From the NCBI RefSeq assembly GCF_034931405.1, contig NZ_JAYGHA010000023.1, positions 1 through 64,000 of the forward strand: 64,000 nucleotides of DNA. The letters are read 5' to 3'. This stretch comes from RDYJ01 sp034931405. GTDB taxonomy: Bacteria > Cyanobacteriota > Cyanobacteriia > Cyanobacteriales > Nostocaceae. This document shows, piece by piece, positions 7,631-15,294 of the stretch. Numbering within the stretch: position 1 is the stretch's first letter; each line of letters starts with the position of its first letter. Position numbers and translations under genes: made by a program. The notes under the pieces are model-generated. The model was not told where the DNA came from, searched no databases, and saw only the letters and a list, made by a program, of their open reading frames with translations.

Positions 7631-10600
7631 ATGCTATCACAACTCACCAAATGGGAAACCAACACCGCCCCATCCGTCGCAATTGAACCCACCGAAACCC
7701 AAACCATCGCCATATTTTGGGGTGCTATAATTCCCGCAATTCCTGACATTATCTCCCTCGAACAGTCCCGCACAGGAATGAGTTATGATACCGCCCTCAA
7801 TCAAGTGCTACAATCACAACAAAGATGGATACAACAACTACATGGAGAAAGTCGTTTTACCCTCTCTTTACGCTTAATTACTAGCGGTGATACAGAACAA
7901 GATTTAATCTTTGGTTTAGTTGGTAAAACCGAAGGACAAAACGAAGCGGAAACCATCAATTCTGCCCGTAACTTTTTTAACAAAGTCCGCGATACCTTCC
8001 CTAATAGCTACCCTCTCCAACCTTGTCAAAATGCCGAAGAATTAGCTTTACTGCGTTTACCTTTTTTACCTTCACCCCAAGGACAAATAGGAGAATTTCG
8101 CCGCACTGTTACCAAATTACAAACTATCACCAGTGCAGATATTCCCGATGCTTTTGGTGTGCGTATTGACTCTTGGTGTGCTAATAATTCCAACTTTCAA
8201 GAATTATTCCGCGCCTTATTATGTCATCCTACCCCCGCAGGTGTAGCCATTAATTTAAAACCTACCCAACTCACAGATAAAGAAAATAAATATTTATCAG
8301 AACAAGCGCGGATGTATGCCAATATTGCCAGCATTAGCCGCAGTGAAAATACTCAAAACCGCATCATGTCTAGCGGTGTCACCTATCAAGAAAAACTGGT
8401 AGAAGCAGAACAGGCTTCTCAAGCATGGACTAAATTACAAACAAATTGGCGCAGTCCTTGGGAAATGACTATTAGCGTCATATCTGAGTCTGCTTTACCT
8501 CAGTCCGTTATTGCTGCATTTCAAACCGCTATTGATGGTAAACCCCAAACCGAAACCCAACTGCGGGGAAGTGGAGAGGTAGTTAAAGCCGAAACCGAAG
8601 CGCAAAAAATGGCAGTTTGTCAAAATTGGGTTGACTTAACTGTACACCGTTGGGCAAATAGTTATGATTTAATCCGCTTACCTTGGTTATTTAGTCCTGA
8701 AGAAGTACATAGCGTGTTTCGTCTCCCCATTGCTGATAGAAATGGTGTCTGGGGTTTACCTTCCGCACCAGGTGCTAAAGATGCCCGTCGTCCCCAAAAA
8801 GTCAGCACCACACCGTCAGAAATTCGCATTGGTTCACTGGAATTAATCAAAAAACAATTAACTCAACATTTATTAATTTGTGGTGTTCCTGGTAGTGGAA
8901 AAACCAACACATCTTTATATTTATTAGAAACATTATGGCGGGAACATCGCATTCCTTGGATGGTGTTAGAACCTGCAAAAACCGAATATCGCGGACTGCG
9001 TTCTGTGGCGAGTTTAACCAATAACTTATTAATATTTACATTGGGTGATGAACGGGTAGCACCGTTTAGATTTAATCCTTTTGAAGTTGCCCCAACTATA
9101 AATTTAGATAGCCATTTAGGGGCATTGATAGATTTATTTTCTGTGTCTATGAGTATGTGGGGACCTTTGCCTAATGTGGTTGAACAATTAATACAGGAAG
9201 CATATAAAAGGAAAGGTTTTACAATTTTAGGTGATAACAGTAAATTAAGTCCGCCCCAATTCTCTGATTTAATCAATTTAATTCCTGAAATTGTTCCCAA
9301 ACTGGGTTATAAAAAAGAAACCACTGATGAAATTACGGCAGCTTTATCAGTGCGGTTAAATAAATTCTGTCGGGGTGCTTTGGGGAGAATGTTAAATACT
9401 ACTCACTCAGTACCTTTTGATGAATTAATGCAGAGTCCAGTAATTTTGGAAATTAGCCAAATTACTAATACCGATGACCGCGCTTTTATCATGGGTTTAA
9501 TTCTCAATCGTTGTTATCAATATTGGACAGCGAGAAGACATCAAGCAACGGGAGAATTAAAGCATTTGTTATTAATTGAAGAAGCACATAATTTATTAGG
9601 TGATGTAGCAGAATCTAGTAATCAAGAACAAGCAAATCCTAAAGGTAAAGCCGTGAAAAACTTTGCCAATATGTTAGCAGAAGTGCGCGGTTTTGGTCAA
9701 GGAATTGCGGTAGCAGAACAAAATCCTAATGGTTTAGTGACAGATGTGATGGTAAATACAAATATTAAATTAGCCCATCGAGTTGTGGAAGCAAAAAATC
9801 GAGAAGCATTAAGTCGTTCGATGTTATTAACTCCTCAACAAGAAAAGTCTTTAGCTTCTTTAGGAACTGGGCAAATGTTGTATTATATTGGTGGGAATAT
9901 TGAACCCAGTATTACTAATGCGCCGAATTTTAAAGATAATACTGCTAATGGTTTTAATCCCCGGTTAACAGATGCAGAAATTCAAAGTTATTTTCAAAGA
10001 AGTTTTCAAGCAAAATATCCCCAATTGTACGCTTTACCTTTAGGTTGTCCCACAAATCCATTATTAGCGCACTGTTTAGAACAGGGTGCAGATTTGGTAC
10101 AAATACTTTCTGAACATCCAGAATATAAGACTTTAAAACCTAATATAATTTTACAATTATTAGCTGCTCCTTTTGGTGTTCCTGTGTTAGATTTGGTTAA
10201 GCCAGTATTAGGTAAGATTTTAGTGAGTAGGGGGGTTAATCATTTACAAGTTGAGCAAATTCAAGGAATTTTAAATAGTGCCATTTCTTTGTTAGCATTG
10301 GAAGCAGTCCAGGAAAAGGGAAAGGTGCATGGTTGGTTAGGTAAAGATGTGGAATTTGCTCATGGTTTGTTGATGAAGGCTATTTTAAATCCTGGGGATG
10401 AGGTGTTAAGTCAATGGGTGAGTATTTGTCAAATTCCTCAACATTTATTGCAGTTGGGTTTACCTCATCCTGAGTATGGTAAACATGAGTTTCCGGGGGT
10501 TTTTAGGTATGAAGCAAATATTTTAAGAAATAAAAAGGAAGAGTTTTTCCAGTATTTAAGCAAATCACAAACAACACCAGGAAAGAGTTTAGAAGATTGG

Positions 10601-10726
10601 ATTTCTCAATCTTTACCATTTTTATTTCCAGTTTTATCATCGCAGTTAAGAAAGTCTTTATTTATTGATACTGCAATTGAGATAACTGAAGGTAAGCAAA
10701 AGTTTTTAAGTCAGTTTATTGGTTGA
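7631..10726 (+). CDS. HerA/DUF87-type ATP-binding protein
   Basis: 1031 residues. The P-loop GVPGSGKT starts near residue 418, followed by a HerA/VirB4-like stretch with MVLEPAKTEYRGL; Walker B is LLLIEEAHNLL near 645, and a conserved GIAVAEQNPNGL loop follows near 690. The 400-residue N-terminal part and the C-terminal 250 residues are not recognised. HerA/FtsK-fold ATPases form hexameric rings that move DNA or, in secretion systems, protein. The gene lies 29 bases after the kinase-like/SecD fusion and 29 bases before the next gene, so it is probably an operon. No NurA nuclease is adjacent, arguing against a HerA-NurA end-resection role. ATPase call firm, substrate unknown. Confidence 0.85.
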   Translation: MLSQLTKWETNTAPSVAIEPTETQTIAIFWGAIIPAIPDIISLEQSRTGMSYDTALNQVLQSQQRWIQQLHGESRFTLSLRLITSGDTEQDLIFGLVGKTEGQNEAETINSARNFFNKVRDTFPNSYPLQPCQNAEELALLRLPFLPSPQGQIGEFRRTVTKLQTITSADIPDAFGVRIDSWCANNSNFQELFRALLCHPTPAGVAINLKPTQLTDKENKYLSEQARMYANIASISRSENTQNRIMSSGVTYQEKLVEAEQASQAWTKLQTNWRSPWEMTISVISESALPQSVIAAFQTAIDGKPQTETQLRGSGEVVKAETEAQKMAVCQNWVDLTVHRWANSYDLIRLPWLFSPEEVHSVFRLPIADRNGVWGLPSAPGAKDARRPQKVSTTPSEIRIGSLELIKKQLTQHLLICGVPGSGKTNTSLYLLETLWREHRIPWMVLEPAKTEYRGLRSVASLTNNLLIFTLGDERVAPFRFNPFEVAPTINLDSHLGALIDLFSVSMSMWGPLPNVVEQLIQEAYKRKGFTILGDNSKLSPPQFSDLINLIPEIVPKLGYKKETTDEITAALSVRLNKFCRGALGRMLNTTHSVPFDELMQSPVILEISQITNTDDRAFIMGLILNRCYQYWTARRHQATGELKHLLLIEEAHNLLGDVAESSNQEQANPKGKAVKNFANMLAEVRGFGQGIAVAEQNPNGLVTDVMVNTNIKLAHRVVEAKNREALSRSMLLTPQQEKSLASLGTGQMLYYIGGNIEPSITNAPNFKDNTANGFNPRLTDAEIQSYFQRSFQAKYPQLYALPLGCPTNPLLAHCLEQGADLVQILSEHPEYKTLKPNIILQLLAAPFGVPVLDLVKPVLGKILVSRGVNHLQVEQIQGILNSAISLLALEAVQEKGKVHGWLGKDVEFAHGLLMKAILNPGDEVLSQWVSICQIPQHLLQLGLPHPEYGKHEFPGVFRYEANILRNKKEEFFQYLSKSQTTPGKSLEDWISQSLPFLFPVLSSQLRKSLFIDTAIEITEGKQKFLSQFIG

Positions 10727-10755
10727 AAATTTAGAAAAAATAGGAGAATTAAATT

Positions 10756-11358
10756 ATGAGTAATGACAATAATTTAAAAAAGGCTGTACAAATAGGAATG
10801 ATTGGTTTAGCTTTTGTTAATGGTGCATCTGAAAATAAAACTATTCCTGAAGTTCCCAATGAACCTAGCTATTCTCAAGTACAAACTACAGAAGCTAAGT
10901 GTGATCCTCTTGCTAAACAATCTCAAGATTTAAACAATAAAAATCCTACAGAAATACCAAAATCTACAGGTGAACTTGCAGATGCGAAAGAACAAAGTGA
11001 TGATCAAAAACGAGATCAAATTGATAAAGATATTGCTGCTGAAAATCAACCAACTATATCAGGATCACCACCTGAATTAACTTCTTGTCCAGTACCATCA
11101 GAAGATAAGTATGCCCAATTACAAGAACCCATAACAGCAAGTGGAGTAACTGTTCCTGAATTGAGAGTAAACACTCCAATTCCTGAGCAAACTTTCCCTA
11201 AACCTGATATCGCTAGTCTTATTCAAAAACCTGAAACTCATAGCTATAACATACCAAATGATAATGCTGATTTAGCTAATCAATTGCGTAGTGAAACATT
11301 TTCTCCATCTTCTCAAAATGAACCGCAAGAAGTAAATGGTGATAATGGAAATATATAG
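10756..11358 (+). CDS. Low-complexity protein, last gene of the HerA cluster
   Basis: 200 residues, not recognised. A short apolar patch (KAVQIGMIGLAFVNGAS, about 9-25) precedes a long disordered tail rich in Pro, Glu, Gln, Asn and Ser, with isolated cysteines. Nothing resembles an enzyme fold. A good ribosome site (AGGAG, 8 bases before ATG) and the 29-base gap after the HerA gene support it as a real, co-translated gene. A flexible substrate, tail or anchor of the upstream ATPase is possible but unproven. Confidence 0.55.
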   Translation: MSNDNNLKKAVQIGMIGLAFVNGASENKTIPEVPNEPSYSQVQTTEAKCDPLAKQSQDLNNKNPTEIPKSTGELADAKEQSDDQKRDQIDKDIAAENQPTISGSPPELTSCPVPSEDKYAQLQEPITASGVTVPELRVNTPIPEQTFPKPDIASLIQKPETHSYNIPNDNADLANQLRSETFSPSSQNEPQEVNGDNGNI

Positions 11359-11386
11359 CGCAAATGAGTTTTCAAATTCAGAAATA

Positions 11387-11647
11387 TCAATCCATAACTT
11401 CCTCTGCTAATAATCTACCATCAACTCGTTCATAATCATCTTCTAATAACACAGAATGTGCTTGATCGTAGGTTAAATTATCTAATTTTGTCTGATAATT
11501 TGCGGCTGGATCATAAATCCCGCACTTACCGTTTTTATCACCCACTAACATCAAAATACGTGGAGGAAAAACAATCAAATCTACCCATAATTCTACAAAT
11601 TGCCAATCAGTAATTTGTTTTCCGAGGTCTGGTACGTGGGATAACAT
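11387..11647 (-). CDS. Conserved-looking small protein of unknown function
   Basis: 86 residues from the ATG at 11647; a TTG at 11692 would add 15. Not recognised. It contains FPPRILMLVGDKNGKCGIYDP and an acidic C-terminus, without TM segments. It converges on the HerA cluster and lies downstream of the broken MFS gene on the same strand. The confidence that it is a real gene is moderate. Confidence 0.45.
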   Translation of the reverse strand: MLSHVPDLGKQITDWQFVELWVDLIVFPPRILMLVGDKNGKCGIYDPAANYQTKLDNLTYDQAHSVLLEDDYERVDGRLLAEEVMD

Positions 11648-11792
11648 GATATAAATCTGTTCCTTTAATAATTTTAATTTCAGCGTAATCAAGTAAAATC
11701 CTGCTACCGTCTGCTCGCAAATATCTTATTTTCTTGTGTTATTCAATAAACATAAATAGGGGATACCTATTTATGTAATTTTTAATAAATTA

Positions 11793-12077
11793 TCAGAAGC
11801 TAGTCACGGAATGACTACGTTTGAGCATAAAGACAGCCAAGATAATACCGACAATTGCTAACCCCGCAGTAGGATAAAAGAAAGCCGTGTAACTGCCGAA
11901 AATATCCCTAATTCTGCCAGCTAATAAAGTTCCACCTAACGCACCCATACCGTAAGCGGTGAAGACAATACCATAATTTTTGGCGTAGTCTTGAGGTGGA
12001 AACATGATTAAAGTAGAAGTAGGAGCGATCGCTAACCAGCCACCCAAAGCCAAATAAAACAGAGAAAAAGCTACAAT
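11793..12077 (-). pseudogene. C-terminal fragment of the interrupted MFS transporter
   Basis: Codes the last 94 residues of an OFA-type (oxalate/formate antiporter-like) major facilitator: IVAFSLFYLALGGWLAIAP, then FTAYGMGALGGTLLAGRIRD and a final TM helix. It has no start codon of its own. The reading frame begins exactly at the right end of the inserted element (12078) and matches the frame left at the other end (13620), so both fragments were one gene before insertion. Confidence 0.85.
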
Positions 12078-12200
12078 TTGACACTCCCCGGTCTAAAGAC
12101 ACGGGGATTCTACATTCATAGTCAAAACTTGCTCAACCAGGTTTGCACCAAGTAGAGTAGAGGCTTCAACTCCTGTAGCGTTACTTTGGGGATGCCCTCC
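12062..12200 (-). ncRNA. Predicted omega (reRNA) guide RNA of the TnpB element
   Basis: IS200/IS605 TnpB proteins use an RNA covering the 3' end of tnpB and the right end, with the guide taken from the flank. Here the right end has a strong hairpin (12086-12106: CCCCGGTCT/AGACaCGGGG) that overlaps the last codons of tnpB, then TCAA (12081-12078), after which the guide would be read from the MFS gene, beginning ATTGTAGCTTTT. The boundaries are approximate and inferred from the family. Confidence 0.45.
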
Positions 12201-13322
12201 CCTAGTTTCGGCTTCGCTCAACTGCCGAGCTTTTGCAAGATTTAAAATATTAATTGCGGCGTTTATATCTCTATGCAATTCGCATCCACAACTACAATTA
12301 TGGGTGCGAGTTGATAGAGCCTTTTTGACAATCACACCACAGCTAGAACACTTTTGAGAAGTGTAATGTGGTGCTACAGCTATAACCACTTTGTCGAATT
12401 TAACCGCAAAATATTCAATCCATTGCCTGAACAAATACCAACTAGCATCACTAATTGATTTTGCTAAACAATGGTTTTTTACCAAATTTGAAACCCTTAA
12501 ATCTTCATAGGCTACTAAGTCGTTAGACTTGCATACGTTACGCGCTACTCTCTTAGCGTGTTCAATCCGTTGCCTACTTACTTTTAAGTGTTTTTTAGCG
12601 TGAAGTTTCCTAGCTTTTTTTCTACAACTAGAACCTTTCCGCTTTTTGTAAATCCGTTTTTGAGAATGTTTAATTGATTTTTCAGCTTTCCTCAAAAACT
12701 TAGGGTTAGGTTCATGATGCCCGTTAGAGTCAGTGTAAAACGACTCAATACCAACATCTAAACCAATTTCTTCACCTGTTTTTGGTTGAACATCTATAAC
12801 GTTAATACCAATGCAAAACTGAGCATAATATCCATCAGCACGACGGATTAAACGCACTCGTTTAACATCTTTAAGTTCGTAGGATTGAATATCCCATTTA
12901 CCTAAAAGTTTTAACTCACCGATCCCTTTTCTATCAGTAAAAGTGATGCGTCGCTTTGTTTCGTGTAGCTTCCATCCAGATGTTTTATATTCAACTGAAC
13001 GGCAGTTTTTTTGAAAACGGGGGAATCCCTTTTTCCCAGATTTTTTAGATTTACAATTGTCGTAAAACCTTGATATAGCAAACCAAGCTCTTTCTGCTGC
13101 TGATTGCACAGCCATTGAGTTTAATGCAGTAACAAAAGGAAATTCCTTCCGAAGTTCAGTAGAGTATTTATTAAGAGCGAATTTATCAACTTTTAGCTCA
13201 CGTTGTGCATCCATCCAATACCTAATCGCCTTGTTACGAACGAATTGGGTAGTCCGAATTGCATCATCTATGGCGTTGTATTGATGTTGTTTTCCCTTGA
13301 CTTTATACTCTAGAACTATCAT
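12093..13322 (-). CDS. tnpB: TnpB RNA-guided nuclease of IS200/IS605 family
   Basis: 409 residues, normal TnpB length. The RuvC-like catalytic residues are all present: Asp189 (EIGLDVGIE), Glu273 (AYEDLRVSN) and Asp352 (HRDINAAINI); the zinc ribbon has Cys325, Cys328, Cys343 and Cys345. It is therefore predicted to be an active nuclease, cutting DNA next to a TAM matching the insertion target (here TTAT). Its last codons lie inside the right-end hairpin. The start ATG at 13322 is 62 bases from the divergent RHH gene, with a shared promoter region. Members promote retention of the element by cutting empty donor sites. Confidence 0.93.
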   Translation of the reverse strand: MIVLEYKVKGKQHQYNAIDDAIRTTQFVRNKAIRYWMDAQRELKVDKFALNKYSTELRKEFPFVTALNSMAVQSAAERAWFAISRFYDNCKSKKSGKKGFPRFQKNCRSVEYKTSGWKLHETKRRITFTDRKGIGELKLLGKWDIQSYELKDVKRVRLIRRADGYYAQFCIGINVIDVQPKTGEEIGLDVGIESFYTDSNGHHEPNPKFLRKAEKSIKHSQKRIYKKRKGSSCRKKARKLHAKKHLKVSRQRIEHAKRVARNVCKSNDLVAYEDLRVSNLVKNHCLAKSISDASWYLFRQWIEYFAVKFDKVVIAVAPHYTSQKCSSCGVIVKKALSTRTHNCSCGCELHRDINAAINILNLAKARQLSEAETRGGHPQSNATGVEASTLLGANLVEQVLTMNVESPCL

Positions 13323-13352
13323 TGGTTTATTTATTTACGACCTATTAATATA

Positions 13353-13370
13353 GTATCATATATAGGATAC
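13353..13370. promoter_or_regulatory. Operator-like inverted repeat between tnpB and the RHH gene
   Basis: GTATC and GATAC half-sites with an 8-base AT spacer, in the 62-base divergent promoter region. RHH proteins bind short inverted or direct repeats, so this is a candidate site by which the RHH protein could control itself and tnpB. Confidence 0.4.
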
Positions 13371-13384
13371 AAATAGGAGACGAC

Positions 13385-13543
13385 ATGAAGACTGAATATA
13401 TAAGAATTAGGACTACACCGCGCAGATTTCATAAACTAAAGTTATTAGCGGAGCAAAAAGAATATTCTGTAACTAGATTAATAGAGGATTGGATAGATAG
13501 TTTACCAGATCCGGCATCAGTGCAGGATAAATCCTGCAACTAG
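13385..13543 (+). CDS. Small ribbon-helix-helix protein carried by the TnpB element
   Basis: 52 residues, starting at an ATG with AGGAG six bases upstream. The pattern MKTEYIRIRTTPRRFHKLKL followed by a helix with SVTRLIEDWIDSL is that of an RHH (Arc/CopG/MetJ) DNA-binding protein: an N-terminal basic strand and two helices. It lies inside the element, divergent from tnpB, in the place where tnpA sits in complete IS605 elements. A regulatory role toward tnpB is inferred. Its 3' end contains a GCAGGAT/ATCCTGC palindrome (13522-13537). Confidence 0.7.
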   Translation: MKTEYIRIRTTPRRFHKLKLLAEQKEYSVTRLIEDWIDSLPDPASVQDKSCN

Positions 13544-13567
13544 CCTTCATCCCTTGTCTGAAGCACA

Positions 13568-13594
13568 GATGTGACTTCCTAAGTCAGTCACATC
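13568..13594. repeat. Left-end hairpin of the IS200/IS605-type element
   Basis: GATGTGACT (13568-13576) and AGTCACATC (13586-13594) form a perfect nine-pair stem 25 bases inside the left end of the element. Subterminal hairpins of this kind are the recognition structures of TnpA-type transposases. Confidence 0.7.
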
Positions 13595-13619
13595 TTCAAG
13601 GGTTTTCGGCATTTATCTT

Positions 13620-14576
13620 ATAAGTGAGTACACTTCCCTCACCAGCACTGAGCATCATAATTGAGGCAATTAAAATTAAAACAAAAGAAACAATTGCCCC
13701 TAGTTTTGGCGTAAATTTATCAGTGAACCAACCAAAAAACAAACGTCCTGCACCATTAAAAATAGCAAACAGAGAAACTGTATTGGCTGCTGTACCTGCA
13801 TCCAACTTAATAATTTCCTGTGCTAGAGAACTAGAAATACCAATAGTAGCTAATCCCGCAAACGAGCCAATAGTATAACACAACCACAACCCGTAAAAAC
13901 CCGAAGTTTGCAGAATTGATCCTGAAGTTGTCGCTTGGGAATTTGTTTGTACAGAAACAGGAGGAGTCCAGCCTTCTGGTTGCCAACCTGCGGGCGGTGT
14001 TTTTAATACAGTAGAAATAGCTGTAATAATAGCCGCAAAAGCAATACCTAAAATTACGAAAGTTTGCTTAACTCCGAAACCATCTATCAGATACTTTGCT
14101 AAAGGAGCAGTAATTAAAGGTGACAAACCAAACCCAATTACAGTAGCACCAACAGCCAAACCTTTTTGATCAGGAAACCACTTAGCTACCACAACTAAGG
14201 GTACACCGTAAGCAATACCCACACCAATACCAGCGATCACACCATAGGTAATAGTTAACATTGGGATATTGCCACCCAGACTAGAGAGAAGATAACCCAA
14301 AGCAGTAATTAACCCGCCTACACCTGTAATCCAACGAGTATCAAAACGATTGATGTAAAAGCCAGTGATAGGCATTAAAAGTGCAAATACAACCAGCAAC
14401 ACTGTAAATGGTAACAGGCTATCAGTTGCACCCGCATTTAAGAGTTTTTCCAAAGGCTTTCTAAAGATACTCCAAGAATAAACTGTACCTAAACACAGTA
14501 AGACATTTATACTCAGAGGAATCAATAACCAACGGCCTTTTTCAGCGGACATACCAAACAGTTGTACTTTTTCCAT
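13620..14576 (-). pseudogene. N-terminal fragment of the interrupted MFS transporter
   Basis: 319 codons of an OFA-type major facilitator: about nine TM segments, with the loop AKWFPDQKGLAVGATVIGFG typical of oxalate/formate or lactate MFS relatives. After the tyrosine codon at 13622-13620 the frame runs into the inserted element and stops at 13596, adding seven foreign residues. With the fragment at 11793-12077 it would make a 413-residue, 12-TM protein. The product as it stands lacks the last TM helices and is probably inactive. The substrate cannot be told. Confidence 0.85.
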
Positions 14577-14734
14577 TTATTTCAATTATTCTTTCTTTTG
14601 CCTTCTGTTCCCTGTTCCCTTCTTTCCCAATCACCAATTTCCTAAAAACTGTTACAGTCTATAACGCGATCGCAATAAAAGGTGGGTTACGGTGTTAGTA
14701 TGCCCTAAAAACGTTGAGAGAAAACCTTAACCTT

Positions 14735-15151
14735 ATGGCAACTCTAACTGGACAAACTCCCCTCTTCGGCGGTAGCACTGGCGGTCTACTTAAAAAAGCA
14801 GAAGTAGAAGAAAAGTACGCTATCACCTGGACAAGCCCCAAAGAGCAGGTTTTTGAAATGCCTACTGGTGGCGCTGCTACAATGCTAAAAGGCGAAAACT
14901 TGCTTTATTTGGCTCGCAAGGAGTATGGTATCGCTTTAGGCGCTCAACTCCGCAAATTCAAAATCACTGACTACAAAATTTACCGGATTCTCCCCAGCGG
15001 TGAAACCACTTTCATTCACCCTGCTGATGGTGTCTTCCCTGAAAAGGTAAACCCTGGTCGTCAAATGGTTCGCCACGTACCCCGCAGAATTGGTCAAAAC
15101 CCCAGTCCTGCACAACTCAAGTTCAGTGGTAAAGCTACCCACGACGCATAA
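14735..15151 (+). CDS. psaD: Photosystem I reaction centre subunit II (PsaD)
   Basis: 138 residues from the ATG at 14735; an in-frame TTG at 14714 would add seven residues absent from known PsaD. PsaD is the stromal/cytoplasmic PSI subunit that forms the ferredoxin docking site and helps hold PsaC. Landmarks: MATLTGQTPLFGGSTGGLL, ARKEYGIALGAQLR, KIYRILPSGE, HPADGVFPEKVNPGR and a basic C-terminal stretch. trpE follows on the same strand 143 bases later; the same neighbours occur in Synechocystis. A HIP1 site lies in the promoter region near 14665. Confidence 0.97.
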   Translation: MATLTGQTPLFGGSTGGLLKKAEVEEKYAITWTSPKEQVFEMPTGGAATMLKGENLLYLARKEYGIALGAQLRKFKITDYKIYRILPSGETTFIHPADGVFPEKVNPGRQMVRHVPRRIGQNPSPAQLKFSGKATHDA

Positions 15152-15160
15152 TGTCTAGGG

Positions 15161-15290
15161 ATTGGTGATTGGGGACTGGGGACTGGGGACTGGGAATTGT
15201 AGATAATGATAAATGCTGATAATTTATCATTCATCTTCTATAATCATCCTCACACCCAATCACCAATCCCCAATCCCTAATCACCAGGTT
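15161..15290. repeat. Heptanucleotide tandem repeats between psaD and trpE
   Basis: GGGGACT/TGGTGATT-type heptamers fill about 15161-15196, and the complementary family (CCAATCACCAATCCCCAATCCC) about 15249-15285. The two could pair in the transcript. These are short tandemly repeated repetitive (STRR) sequences common in Nostocales. Confidence 0.8.
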
Positions 15291-15294
15291 ATTT

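Larger units (their letters stand above)
12078..13619 (-). mobile_element. IS200/IS605-type (tnpB-only) element inserted in an MFS gene
   Basis: 1542 bp. The right end is the hairpin and TCAA at 12078; the left end lies after TTAT (13623-13620 on the minus strand), next to a left-end hairpin at 13568-13594. There is no target duplication and no terminal inverted repeat, as expected for single-strand HUH transposition. Cargo: tnpB and a divergent 52-residue RHH gene. No tnpA is present, so mobility would need TnpA in trans. Joining the flanks gives codons for V-L-T-Y-I-V-A-F and a continuous 413-residue transporter, which is what fixes the ends. Confidence 0.85.

Noticed and set aside
7631..10726. 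HerA-NurA DNA end-resection system
   Set aside because: No NurA-like nuclease gene is adjacent and the neighbours are membrane and signalling proteins.
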